A stretch of 9,952 nt of DNA, taken from contig JAHIMV010000110.1 in the NCBI GenBank assembly GCA_018896315.1, positions 1 to 9,952 of the forward strand, in the 5' to 3' direction. The first letter of the stretch is position 1. Every line of letters begins with the position of its first letter. The notes below the pieces were generated by a model that saw nothing but the letters and a program-made list of their open reading frames with translations, ran no database searches and had not been told where the DNA came from. Below are positions 1-6,190 of the stretch, piece after piece. The position numbers and the translations under genes are program-made. The stretch comes from Patescibacteria group bacterium. GTDB lineage: Bacteria; Patescibacteriota; Patescibacteriia; UBA2591; UBA6264.

Positions 1-1
1 A

Positions 2-175
2 GGTGATCAAGAAGCCCAGCCATTTGATCAAGATTTTATTACCGCTTTAAAACATGGTATGCCACCGACAGCTGGAGAGGGAATTGGTATTGATCGTCTG
101 GTTTGCCTTTTAACCAATACTCATAACATTAAAGAAGTGATACTCTTTCCTACTTTAAAACCAAAAGTTGGGTAA
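2..175 (+). CDS. lysS: Lysyl-tRNA synthetase, class II, C-terminal end (partial)
   Basis: The open frame enters from the left edge and ends at TAA 173-175, giving the last 57 residues. It reads GDQEAQPFDQDF, then KHGMPPTAGEGIGIDRLVCL, then NIKEVILFPTLKP. The GEGIGIDR stretch is class II synthetase motif 3, whose arginine binds ATP. The GMPPT...GIGIDRLVMLLT...IRDVILFP ending is characteristic of class II LysRS, the cytoplasmic enzyme that charges tRNA-Lys. AspRS and AsnRS share motif 3 but differ in the sequence around VILFP. The gene sits just upstream of serS in the same direction, separated by about 117 bases of repeat-like DNA. The start and the catalytic motifs 1 and 2 lie outside the window. 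Confidence 0.9.
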   Translation, partial: GDQEAQPFDQDFITALKHGMPPTAGEGIGIDRLVCLLTNTHNIKEVILFPTLKPKVG

Positions 176-238
176 TTAGGGATTAGGTACTTGGGGTATC
201 CTTCGCTCTTTGAGCTACGGAATACCTTAGGGATTAGG
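176..238. repeat. Hairpin flanked by a 12-bp direct repeat (lysS-serS spacer)
   Basis: TTAGGGATTAGG occurs perfectly at 176-187 and 227-238. Between them is an imperfect palindrome at 195-226: GGTATCC pairs with GGAATACC, then GCTC-TTT-GAGC forms the tip. The direct repeat itself has a 7-base step (TTAGGGA, TTAGGTA). It could be a small palindromic insertion with duplicated flanks, or a hairpin within a heptamer tract. There is no T-run, so it is not an obvious terminator. Confidence 0.55.
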
Positions 239-256
239 ATTTAAAATAATTTTTCA

Positions 257-280
257 TTTTGATTTTTAATTTTTGATTTT
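257..280. repeat. Seven-base periodic tract upstream of serS
   Basis: The tract reads TTTTGAT, TTTTAAT, TTTTGAT, TTT in exact 7-base register. A nearly identical tract, including the preceding CAT, lies just before rnhA at 3542-3567. Both end a short distance before a start codon, at 293 and 3571. Whether they act in expression or are only a shared repeat cannot be told from one window. Confidence 0.6.
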
Positions 281-292
281 AGCGAAGCGCTT

Positions 293-1630
293 ATGTTGGA
301 CATTAAAACAATTAGAGATAATCCAGAAAAAATAAGAAAAGCTTGTCAGGATAAGCAGGCTAAAGTTGATATTGATAAGCTTTTAACCCTTGATACACAA
401 AGAAGAAAATTAATTAAACAAAACGAAATTCTAAAAGCCGAACACAATCAAATATCTAAAAAAATAGCTTCTCTTAAGGGAGAGGAAAAACAAAAATTAA
501 TTAATCATGCCAAGGAAATGGTTAATAAGATAGGTCAGGGAGACAAGGATTTAGGTAAAGTTGAAACAGAATTTCAAAAGATAATGTTTTCCATTCCCAA
601 CCCGGCCTTACCTGATGTTAAAGTAGGTAAAGATGAAGCAGAAAATGAAGTTTTATTCCAGTGGGGTAAAATTCCTAAATTTACTTTTAAACCAAAAGAC
701 CATTTAGTTTTAGGAGAAGATCTTGATTTAATTGATATACAAAGAGCAGGAAAAGTTTCAGGAACCAGATTTGCTTATTTAAAAAATGAATTAGCTTTAT
801 TAGAATATGGCTTGGTCCAGTTTGTTTTTGACTATCTAACTAATTCAAGGAATATTAAAAAAACAATCAATTTACACCGCCACGGCGGGGCAAGTCAACA
901 ATCAACAATCAGCAATCAGCCTTTTGTTCCCGTTGTTCCTCCGGCAATGATTAAGCAAGAATCAATGAAAGCAATGGGTTATTTAGAAAGGGGAGAAGAT
1001 GAAGTTTATCAAACCAAAAAAGACAATTTTTATTTAGTCGGGACCTCAGAACAATCTATCGGTCCAATGCATACAAATGAGATATTAGATAAAAAAGATT
1101 TACCTAAAAGATATGTATCTTTTTCCACCTGTTTTAGAAGAGAAGCAGGATCTTACGGTAAAGATGTTAAAGGAATCTTAAGAGTCCATCAGTTTGATAA
1201 AGTAGAAATGTTTAGTTTTTGTTCTCCGGAAAAATCAACAGAAGAGCATAAATTTATTCTTAGCTTAGAAGAAAAATTAGTTCAGGCTTTGAAAATTCCT
1301 TATCAAGTAGTTAAAATGTGCACTGGTGATTTAGGATATCCAGCTGCGAGTAAATACGATATTGAATGCTGGATGCCTGGCCAGGATAAATATAGGGAAA
1401 CTCATTCAACCTCAAATTGCACAGATTTTCAAGCCAGAAGATTAAATATCCGTTTTCGCAGCAACCAAGAAAAAATAGAATTTGTTCATACTTTAAATGG
1501 AACGGCTTTTGCTATCGGACGGATTTTAATTGCCATTATGGAAAATTATCAGCAAAAAGATGGTTCAATTAAAATTCCCAAAGTCTTACAAAAATATACT
1601 GGACTTAAACAGATTAAAAAAAGAAAGTAA
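293..1630 (+). CDS. serS: Seryl-tRNA synthetase with in-frame insertion before motif 1
   Basis: This cytoplasmic class IIa enzyme attaches serine to tRNA-Ser. Residues 1 to about 105 form the N-terminal coiled-coil tRNA-binding arm (MLDIKTIRDNPEKIRKA is the usual start). The catalytic core follows: motif 1 around PVVPP (213-217), TSEQS at 251-255, motif 2 FRREAGSYGKDVKGILRVHQ from 281, GDLGYPAASKYDIECWMPGQ from 345, and motif 3 LNGTAFAIGR at 401-410. At 445 residues it is slightly long for the family. The excess lies at about residues 184-210, where relatives run almost directly from the DYLT helix into FxPVVPP; it corresponds to a GC palindrome plus 7-base repeats in the DNA. The start is fixed by the conserved N-terminus; no Shine-Dalgarno sequence precedes it. 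The gene lies between lysS and recJ in the same direction. Identity is secure. Confidence 0.97.
   Translation: MLDIKTIRDNPEKIRKACQDKQAKVDIDKLLTLDTQRRKLIKQNEILKAEHNQISKKIASLKGEEKQKLINHAKEMVNKIGQGDKDLGKVETEFQKIMFSIPNPALPDVKVGKDEAENEVLFQWGKIPKFTFKPKDHLVLGEDLDLIDIQRAGKVSGTRFAYLKNELALLEYGLVQFVFDYLTNSRNIKKTINLHRHGGASQQSTISNQPFVPVVPPAMIKQESMKAMGYLERGEDEVYQTKKDNFYLVGTSEQSIGPMHTNEILDKKDLPKRYVSFSTCFRREAGSYGKDVKGILRVHQFDKVEMFSFCSPEKSTEEHKFILSLEEKLVQALKIPYQVVKMCTGDLGYPAASKYDIECWMPGQDKYRETHSTSNCTDFQARRLNIRFRSNQEKIEFVHTLNGTAFAIGRILIAIMENYQQKDGSIKIPKVLQKYTGLKQIKKRK
877..919 (+). repeat. GC palindrome plus heptamer repeats inside serS
   Basis: CCGCC-AC-GGCGG at 877-888 is followed by TCAACAA (895-901), TCAACAA (902-908), TCAGCAA (909-915) and TCAG (916-919), an exact 7-base period. 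Together they encode about residues 195-209 of SerRS, rich in Q, S, N and G, where the family normally has almost nothing. The GC-rich palindrome stands out in an AT-rich gene. It is read in frame and contains no stop codon. Confidence 0.7.
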
Positions 1631-1698
1631 TGAACGAATTTTTCTTTTTTCTTTGGTAGGTATGACCGGCCAAATTTTTTGTTAAAACAAAAGACGTT

Positions 1699-3396
1699 AT
1701 GAATAAATTATGGCAAATTGCTAAAAAAGCACCCGATGAATTTAAAGAAAAATTTCCGGAAATTAATCCGATAATTTTGCAATTGCTTTTTAGCCGCAAT
1801 TTAGATACTCAAGAGAAGATTGATGAATTTTTATTGCCAGATTATTCTCAAGATCTTCATGATCCATTTTTATTACAAGATATGGAAAAGGCGGTTGATA
1901 GGATTTATAAGGCAATTGAAACAAAAGAAAAAATTGTTATTTGCGGCGATTATGACACAGATGGTATCACTTCTTCTGCTATTTTACTCACTATTTTTCA
2001 AAAATTAGGAGTTGAAGACATTACTACCTATATTCCAGACAGAGAAATAGAAGGTTATGGTTTAAGCGAGAAAATGGTTAAAGAATTTATTAAACAAAAA
2101 GTTAATCTGATTATAACTTGCGATTGTGGAATCACCAATAATAAAGAAATCGATTTAGCTAATCAAGCAGGAATGGAAGTAATTGTTACTGATCATCATT
2201 GTCAAGGAAAAGAGCTTCCTAAAGCTTTCGCCATTATTAATCCACAGGCAAATAGAGAAAAATATCCTTTTAAAACTTTGGCCGGAGTAGGGGTCGCTTT
2301 TAAGTTTACCCAAGCTTTATTGTCTGATACAAGGTGTGAGATAGAAAATAAAGAAGCAGCAGAAAAATGGCTGCTTGACTTAGTTGCTTTGGGAACAGTA
2401 GCTGATTATATGCCTTTATTGGGCGAAAATAGAACCCTTGTTAAATATGGCTTAGTTGTTTTAAATAAAACAACTAATTTAGGAATAAGATCTTTAGTAG
2501 AAAAAAGTGGACTAGAACTAGGCAATCTTAATACTGGGAACATAACTTTTCAACTGAGTCCAAGAATTAATGCGGCGGCTAGGATTAAACATGCTGACGA
2601 GGCCTTGAACCTGATTTTAGCCAAAAATCCTTTTGAGGCCGATGAATATGCTGAGCATTTAAATGCATTTAATTTAACAAGACAACAATTAGTTGAACAA
2701 ACTTTTCGTAAAATTAAATCAGATATAGGAGATGATCCAAAAGAAATGATTTTAGTTTCTTTGGGAGAATATCCAAAAGGTGTTTTAGGTTTGTGTGCCA
2801 GTAGATTACTTGATAAATATTCTCGACCAGCCCTTGTTTTAACTAAAAGAAAAAATGAAATTATTGGTTCTGGACGTTCACTGCCAAATTTTAATTTACA
2901 TCAAGTCTTATCTCTTTTAAAAAAATATTTGATTCGTTTTGGAGGTCATCCCGGAGCGGCTGGATTAACCATAAGTCCAGACAAATTTGAAGAATTTAAA
3001 AAAGAAATTTTAAAAATTGGAAAAAAACAACTAAAAAAACAAGATTTAGTCTCTAAAATTAGAATTGATGCCCATGTTGAATTAAATGATATTGATTGGT
3101 CTTTATACGAAGAGTTAGTTAAGTTTGAGCCATTTGGCCGCGACAATTGGCAGCCCAATCTTTTACTTACAAGTGTTTATTTAAAAGGTAAACAAATGGT
3201 TGGAAAAATTGAACAACATTGTCGTTTAATTATTGATCAAGGAAAAAAAATGATCTATTTTGGATCTAATCATAAAATGGAAGGAATTAAGATAGGGGAT
3301 AAAATAGATATTGTTTTTCAATTAGACATTAATCAATGGAATGGCATTAGAGAATTACAGCTTAAGGTCATAGACCTTAGAAAATGTAAAATGTAA
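1699..3396 (+). CDS. recJ: Single-stranded-DNA-specific exonuclease RecJ
   Basis: RecJ is a DHH-family 5'-3' exonuclease that degrades single-stranded DNA in recombination and mismatch or base-excision repair, using two metal ions. Motifs appear in order: CGDYDTDGITSSAIL (82-96, motif I aspartates), TCDCGITN (140-147), TDHH (164-167, the DHH signature), NPQ (181-183), LAGVGVAFK (194-202), DLVALGTVADYMPL (227-240), LSPRINAAARI (286-296), and in the DHHA1 domain SGRS (391-394) and GGHPGAAGLTI (415-425). The C-terminal part (about 450-565) matches the OB-like region. The length, 565 residues, is close to the E. coli protein (577), so it appears intact. The start follows serS by 68 bases with no ribosome binding site. 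The last codons run into a heptamer (AAAATGT twice), so the extreme C-terminus is repeat-derived. Confidence 0.96.
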   Translation: MNKLWQIAKKAPDEFKEKFPEINPIILQLLFSRNLDTQEKIDEFLLPDYSQDLHDPFLLQDMEKAVDRIYKAIETKEKIVICGDYDTDGITSSAILLTIFQKLGVEDITTYIPDREIEGYGLSEKMVKEFIKQKVNLIITCDCGITNNKEIDLANQAGMEVIVTDHHCQGKELPKAFAIINPQANREKYPFKTLAGVGVAFKFTQALLSDTRCEIENKEAAEKWLLDLVALGTVADYMPLLGENRTLVKYGLVVLNKTTNLGIRSLVEKSGLELGNLNTGNITFQLSPRINAAARIKHADEALNLILAKNPFEADEYAEHLNAFNLTRQQLVEQTFRKIKSDIGDDPKEMILVSLGEYPKGVLGLCASRLLDKYSRPALVLTKRKNEIIGSGRSLPNFNLHQVLSLLKKYLIRFGGHPGAAGLTISPDKFEEFKKEILKIGKKQLKKQDLVSKIRIDAHVELNDIDWSLYEELVKFEPFGRDNWQPNLLLTSVYLKGKQMVGKIEQHCRLIIDQGKKMIYFGSNHKMEGIKIGDKIDIVFQLDINQWNGIRELQLKVIDLRKCKM

Positions 3397-3398
3397 AT

Positions 3399-3449
3399 AT
3401 CAACCCTTCGACAAAGCTCAGGGTTGATGCTGAGCATAGCCGAAGCATC
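3399..3449. repeat. Paired hairpins with CTTCGACAAAGCTCAG core
   Basis: ATCAACCCT (3399-3407) pairs with AGGGTTGAT (3420-3428), with CTTCGACAAAGCTCAG spanning the loop. GATGCT (3426-3431) pairs with AGCATC (3444-3449), enclosing GAGCATAGCCGA, a diverged version of the same core in reverse complement. The unit is bracketed by AAATATCAA at 3395-3403 and 3450-3458, which may be duplicated flanks. A related core occurs at 4550-4585. No T-run follows, so a terminator role is unsupported. Confidence 0.6.
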
Positions 3450-3498
3450 AAATATCAAAATGACAGAGTAAAATGTAAAAATTATTTAAAATACAATC

Positions 3499-3527
3499 AT
3501 CAAAAATTTTTTTTGAAAATTTTTGAT
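3499..3527. repeat. AT-only hairpin upstream of rnhA
   Basis: ATCAAAAATTTT (3499-3510) pairs perfectly with AAAATTTTTGAT (3516-3527) around TTTTG. It lies in the 174-base recJ-rnhA spacer. The stem is long but almost wholly A-T, so I call it only a palindrome. Confidence 0.5.
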
Positions 3528-3541
3528 ACCTAAATTTTCCA

Positions 3542-3567
3542 TTTTGATTTTTAATTTTTAATTTTTT
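3542..3567. repeat. Seven-base periodic tract upstream of rnhA
   Basis: TTTTGAT, TTTTAAT, TTTTAAT, TTTTTA in exact 7-base register, ending four bases before the rnhA start. Together with its preceding bases it is nearly the same as the tract before serS. Confidence 0.6.
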
Positions 3568-3570
3568 ACT

Positions 3571-3981
3571 ATGAAGTTTATAATTTATACAGATGGTGGA
3601 GCCAGAGGAAATCCAGGGCCAGGTGGTTGTGGAGTGGTTATTTATGACCAGCAAAATAAAATAGTTGGAGAATACACTAAGTTTTTAAAAAAAGCCACTA
3701 ATAATCAAGCAGAATATGAAGCTTTAATTTTAGCTTTGCAAAAAGCAAAATTTTTAAAAGCTAAAGAACTTGATTGTTATTTGGATAGCCAGTTGATTGT
3801 TGAACAGTTAAATCATCGATATAAAATAAAAAACCCAGATTTGGGCTCTTTATTTATTAAAGTGTGGAATTTGTCTCAGTCTTTTCAAAAAATCAGTTAC
3901 CATCATGTTCCTCGGGAAAAAAATAAACAAGCTGATAAGCTTGTTAATAAAGTGATTGATGAAAACTTAAGTAGGCAATAA
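3571..3981 (+). CDS. rnhA: Ribonuclease HI family protein
   Basis: RNase HI cuts the RNA strand of RNA-DNA hybrids such as primers and R-loops, using two metal ions. All four acidic catalytic residues are visible: D8 in YTDGGARGNPGPGG, E48 in NNQAEYEAL, D72 in YLDSQLIVEQL, and D122 in NKQADKL. A histidine pair (HHVPREKNKQ, 111-120) precedes the last aspartate, as in the family. At 136 residues it is the compact single-domain form, without a hybrid-binding domain. The GNPGPGG form resembles the RNase HI-like subgroup common in Firmicutes and CPR genomes. No Shine-Dalgarno sequence precedes the start. The last codons (ENLSRQ-stop) overlap the 3' P1 strand of rnpB on the opposite strand, so the C-terminus is constrained by an RNA helix. 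Confidence 0.93.
   Translation: MKFIIYTDGGARGNPGPGGCGVVIYDQQNKIVGEYTKFLKKATNNQAEYEALILALQKAKFLKAKELDCYLDSQLIVEQLNHRYKIKNPDLGSLFIKVWNLSQSFQKISYHHVPREKNKQADKLVNKVIDENLSRQ
3917..3945 (-). terminator. Intrinsic terminator of rnpB, inside rnhA
   Basis: On the minus strand AACAAGCT (3945-3938) pairs with AGCTTGTT (3933-3926) around TATC, and is followed by TA and seven T residues (3923-3917). This 8-bp stem with a U-tract lies 20 bases past the end of the rnpB P1 helix, where a terminator is expected. It overlaps rnhA codons for residues 116-125. Confidence 0.6.
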
Positions 3982-4479
3982 GCCGAATTCTGTTACTCGT
4001 GAGAGCGCGATCATTTATCTAGGTTTAGCTTTGCAGCTAGACTCGAACGGCCTACCATCCTTGAATTTTGAAGTTCAGGGATTTTTTGTTTGGCCTTTCA
4101 CTCAGGTAAGGGTTTAGCCGTTTCACCTCTAAAATTTCTTTTAGAGCTCACCCCAAGGGGTGCTTTTACCTTTTCAGGTTTAAGCGTCTCTGTTCGCACC
4201 TCTTAACCGCTGCTCCGCAGCGGAAATTCCAAATCCCAAATTCCAAATCCCAAACAATACCGAAATTCTAATGACCCAAATTCAAAACGTTTAGAATTTA
4301 GAATTTAGAATTTATAATTTGTTTGGTGCTTGGTGCTTAGAATTTGGTGCTTCCGTTGCGAAGCGACGGCTGGACAGGAGTTACCTGCTACCCGGCTCCT
4401 CATTAAAATGAGGGAGTGTTCGGACTTTCCTCTCCAAATATGACCAGGTCATATTTAGAGCGATCGCTACCTACTTAAG
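3965..4479 (-). ncRNA. rnpB: RNase P RNA (catalytic subunit), with inserted arm
   Basis: RNase P RNA removes the 5' leader of tRNA precursors. The minus strand shows GAGGAAAGTCCGAAC (4432-4418, conserved region I, 5' strand of P4) and ACAGAATTCGGCTTA (3993-3979, conserved region V, 3' strand of P4). Between them are ACAGAGACG, GGTGAAACGGC, GAGTGAAAGGCCAAA and TAGATAAATGAT, matching the order in bacterial type A RNA. The ends CTTAAGTAGG (4479-4470) and CCTACTTAAG (3974-3965) form a 10-bp P1 and set the boundaries. P3 is an AAATATGACC hairpin; P8 is CAGGTAACTCCTG. The RNA is about 515 bases, long for the family, because of the 163-base insertion at 4207-4369. It has its own promoter and terminator, and overlaps rnhA by 17 bases. 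Exact mature ends are inferred. Confidence 0.94.
4207..4369 (-). repeat. Palindrome-bounded heptamer arm inserted in rnpB
   Basis: The segment is bounded by two similar palindromes, CCGCTGC-TCC-GCAGCGG (4207-4223) and CCGTTGC-GAA-GCGACGG (4353-4369). Between them are 7-base arrays: AAATTCC, AAATCCC, AAATTCC, AAATCCC (4224-4251); TTTAGAA three times then TTTATAA (4290-4317); and TTTGGTG, CTTGGTG, CTTAGAA, TTTGGTG (4322-4349). The 34 bases 4222-4255 match the reverse complement of 4321-4354 imperfectly, and AAATTC-AAAAC-GTTTAGAATTT sits near the tip, so the segment could fold into one long irregular arm. It lies between P8 and the conserved ACAGAG region, where P9 is expected. Whether it stays in the mature RNA is unknown. 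Confidence 0.75.
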
Positions 4480-4487
4480 TCTTTTCT

Positions 4488-4515
4488 ATTATAGCAGAAA
4501 TTATGTGCTTGTCAA
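4488..4515 (-). promoter_or_regulatory. Promoter of rnpB
   Basis: On the minus strand TTGACA (4515-4510) and TATAAT (4493-4488), both perfect sigma-70 consensus hexamers, are separated by 16 bases. Transcription would begin near 4481-4480, one or two bases before P1. This position relative to a known RNA end makes the call strong. Confidence 0.85.
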
Positions 4516-4536
4516 GATAGATTTTTGTGGTATAAT
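4509..4536 (+). promoter_or_regulatory. Divergent promoter for the sugar transferase
   Basis: TTGTCA (4509-4514, one mismatch to consensus) and TATAAT (4531-4536) are separated by 16 bases. The -35 hexamer overlaps the rnpB -35 on the other strand in five positions. Start near 4543 would give a leader of about 180 bases containing several hairpins before the ATG at 4726. Confidence 0.65.
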
Positions 4537-4549
4537 GATTTTGTCTGAT

Positions 4550-4585
4550 AAAATCAAGGCTGAGCTTGTCGAAGCCGAAGATTTT
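4550..4585. repeat. Hairpin with GAGCTTGTCGA core in leader
   Basis: AAAATC (4550-4555) pairs with GATTTT (4580-4585), and inside it GGCT pairs with AGCC around GAGCTTGTCGA. The core CTGAGCTTGTCGAAG is the reverse complement of the recJ-rnhA core except for one missing base. Further GATTTT (4537-4542) and AAAATC (4594-4599) copies on either side allow alternative pairings. Confidence 0.55.
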
Positions 4586-4603
4586 TCAGTAACAAAATCT
4601 TTA

Positions 4604-4659
4604 CCCTGTTAAATAATTTCGCTTTTAGCGAAATTGCCACAGGGTGGCATTTAACAGGG
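4604..4659. repeat. Three-way-junction palindromic element, copy 1
   Basis: CCCTGTTAAAT (4604-4614) and ATTTAACAGGG (4649-4659) form an 11-bp outer stem. Inside are two adjoining hairpins without spacers: AATTTCGC-TTTTA-GCGAAATT (4615-4635) and GCCAC-AGG-GTGGC (4636-4648). Flanking A and T extend the stem by one pair. The first 32 bases equal the reverse complement of 9776-9807 exactly. It lies in the untranslated leader of the sugar transferase. Confidence 0.85.
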
Positions 4660-4663
4660 TACT

Positions 4664-4721
4664 CAAATTTGTAACGAAATTTTCTTCGTTACTTTATAAC
4701 TCGTAAATTTCGACAAATTTG
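4664..4721 (+). promoter_or_regulatory. Alternative-fold leader segment before the sugar transferase
   Basis: Two exclusive folds are possible. GTAACGAA (4671-4678) pairs with TTCGTTAC (4685-4692). Alternatively, CAAATTTGT plus CGAAATTT pairs with AAATTTCGACAAATTTG at 4705-4721, giving a 17-bp stem with a two-base bulge. The long stem ends five bases before the ATG at 4726 and could limit ribosome access. A regulatory role is inference; no known riboswitch is recognised. Confidence 0.35.
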
Positions 4722-4725
4722 GTAT

Positions 4726-6102
4726 ATGAAGAAATTTGACCTTGTTTTTTCAGCCATTCTTGTTCCACTTGACTATTTAATGCTGGTCTTATCAGGTGTT
4801 TTTGTCTATTATCTCCGTTTCAGCGCTTTAGTTGAGTTGAGACCAGTAATTTATGAAATTCCCTTTGGTAGATATTTTATAACTTTATTAATTATTTTTT
4901 TAATTTGGCTAATCGTTTTTATTCTAGCTGGTCTTTATAACTTAAAAGAAAGGCATTTTTCAAAAGAATTTTCTAAAATATTTTTGGCCTGTTCACTGGG
5001 AACAATGTTAATTGTTCTTTTTATTTTTTTTCAAAGAGAATATTTTTCTTCCCGCTTTATTATTTTAGCTGGCTGGCTAATGAGTTTTATTTTTGTTAGC
5101 TTTGGGAGAATTTTAATCCATTATATTCAATTGGTTTATTATCGAAATGGAAAAGGATTAGAGCCAATTTTAGTTTTAGGAACTGATAAAACAGCTGAAC
5201 AAATTGATCAATACATTAAAACTAGGCCAGGATTAGGTTATCAGAGCTTGGGTCATTTACAAACAGTTGAGGAATTGATTAATAAATGGTCTGACAAGGC
5301 TAATCAAATTAGTCAAATTATTCAAGCTGATCCTAACCTTAGCCGTCAAGACGTTTTAAAATTAATAGAATTTTGTAATGAACATCAAATTGTATTTAAA
5401 TATACACCTGATATTTTTAATTCTTTAGCTACTAATGTGCAAACAGAAACAATCGGCGGTATTCCTATTATTGTTATTCAAAAAACTGCCTTAGATGGCT
5501 GGGGAAGGATTGTGAAACGTTTATTTGATATAGTTTTCTCTTTTATTGGCTTGATTATTCTTAGTCCTGTTTTTTTAATTTTAGGCATATTTATTAAATT
5601 AGATTCTTCAGGTCCAGTCTTTGTAAAACTGGAAAGAATTAGAGAAAGAGGAAAGAAATTTAACCTTTATAAGTTTCGTTCCATGGTTAAAGATGCGCAC
5701 CAGATGAAGAAAGAGCTGTCAAAGCATAATGAGAGAAAAGATGGCCCTCTTTTTAAAATGGAAAATGATCCGCGTATTACTAAGTTTGGCAGGTTTTTAC
5801 GCAAAGCTAGCCTTGATGAATTGCCACAATTGTTTAATGTTTTAAAAGGGGAAATGAGTTTGATTGGTCCTCGTCCTCATGAACCACAAGAAGTAGCCCA
5901 ATATCAAAATCACCATAAACAACTTTTAACTATTAAACCAGGTATTACTGGCTTAGCTCAAACATCAGGGCGTTCTAAATTATCTTTTGAAGAAGAAGCC
6001 AAATTAGATATTTACTATATTGAAAATTGGTCTTTAGGTTTTGATTTTCAAATTCTAATTAAAACCATTCCCGTTGTTTTTTCCAGGAAAAATGTTGCTT
6101 AA
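4726..6102 (+). CDS. Polyprenyl-phosphate sugar-phosphate transferase (WbaP/WcaJ-like)
   Basis: This membrane enzyme transfers a sugar-1-phosphate from a nucleotide sugar to polyprenyl phosphate, the first step in building a surface or exopolysaccharide repeat unit. The N-terminal half has about four membrane segments (roughly residues 9-30, 50-70, 84-102, 110-134), then a Rossmann-like region with ILVLGTDKTAEQ (148-159). A hydrophobic segment preceded by KRLFDIVFSFIGLIILSP (264-281) anchors the catalytic domain. That domain shows SSGPVFVKLERIRERGKKF (294-312), YKFRSM (315-320), DPRITKFGRFLRKASLDELP (348-367) with the family's catalytic Asp-Glu pair at 364-365, MSLIGPRP (377-384), KPGITGLAQTSGR (404-416) and NWSLGFD (434-440). 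The length, 458 residues, is normal. The sugar cannot be predicted, and no glycosyltransferase cluster adjoins it here. It has its own promoter divergent from rnpB. Confidence 0.93.
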   Translation: MKKFDLVFSAILVPLDYLMLVLSGVFVYYLRFSALVELRPVIYEIPFGRYFITLLIIFLIWLIVFILAGLYNLKERHFSKEFSKIFLACSLGTMLIVLFIFFQREYFSSRFIILAGWLMSFIFVSFGRILIHYIQLVYYRNGKGLEPILVLGTDKTAEQIDQYIKTRPGLGYQSLGHLQTVEELINKWSDKANQISQIIQADPNLSRQDVLKLIEFCNEHQIVFKYTPDIFNSLATNVQTETIGGIPIIVIQKTALDGWGRIVKRLFDIVFSFIGLIILSPVFLILGIFIKLDSSGPVFVKLERIRERGKKFNLYKFRSMVKDAHQMKKELSKHNERKDGPLFKMENDPRITKFGRFLRKASLDELPQLFNVLKGEMSLIGPRPHEPQEVAQYQNHHKQLLTIKPGITGLAQTSGRSKLSFEEEAKLDIYYIENWSLGFDFQILIKTIPVVFSRKNVA

Positions 6103-6106
6103 TAGG

Positions 6107-6190
6107 TAGCGATACGAAATTAATGCGAATTATTCATGCGAATACAACGAATTCGTAGTATTCGTATGCCATTCGTAGATTAGCATCGCT
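6107..6190. mobile_element. MITE-like ATTCG repeat, copy 1
   Basis: The 84-bp spacer element starts TAGCGATACGAA and ends TAGCATCGCT, so its ends are imperfect inverted repeats (AGCGATAC against AGCGATGC). The interior is filled with ATTCGTA/TACGAAT words. Bases 6154-6189 match 8897-8932 at 28 of 36 positions. It starts five bases after the sugar transferase stop and ends before gatB. No coding capacity is visible. Confidence 0.65.

Noticed and set aside
1614..1799. Small minus-strand protein between serS and recJ
   Set aside because: The open frame overlaps conserved recJ coding sequence and shows no recognisable motif; it looks like an AT-rich shadow.
3361..3380. Palindrome TAAGGTC-ATA-GACCTTA at the end of recJ as a regulatory site
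   Set aside because: It is short, lies in coding sequence, and no second copy is seen in the window.
3399..3428. Intrinsic terminator after recJ
   Set aside because: The hairpin is strong but is followed by GATGCTGAGC rather than a T-run on either strand.
4224..4349. CRISPR array
   Set aside because: The repeats are 7 bases, contiguous and without spacers, and lie inside RNase P RNA.
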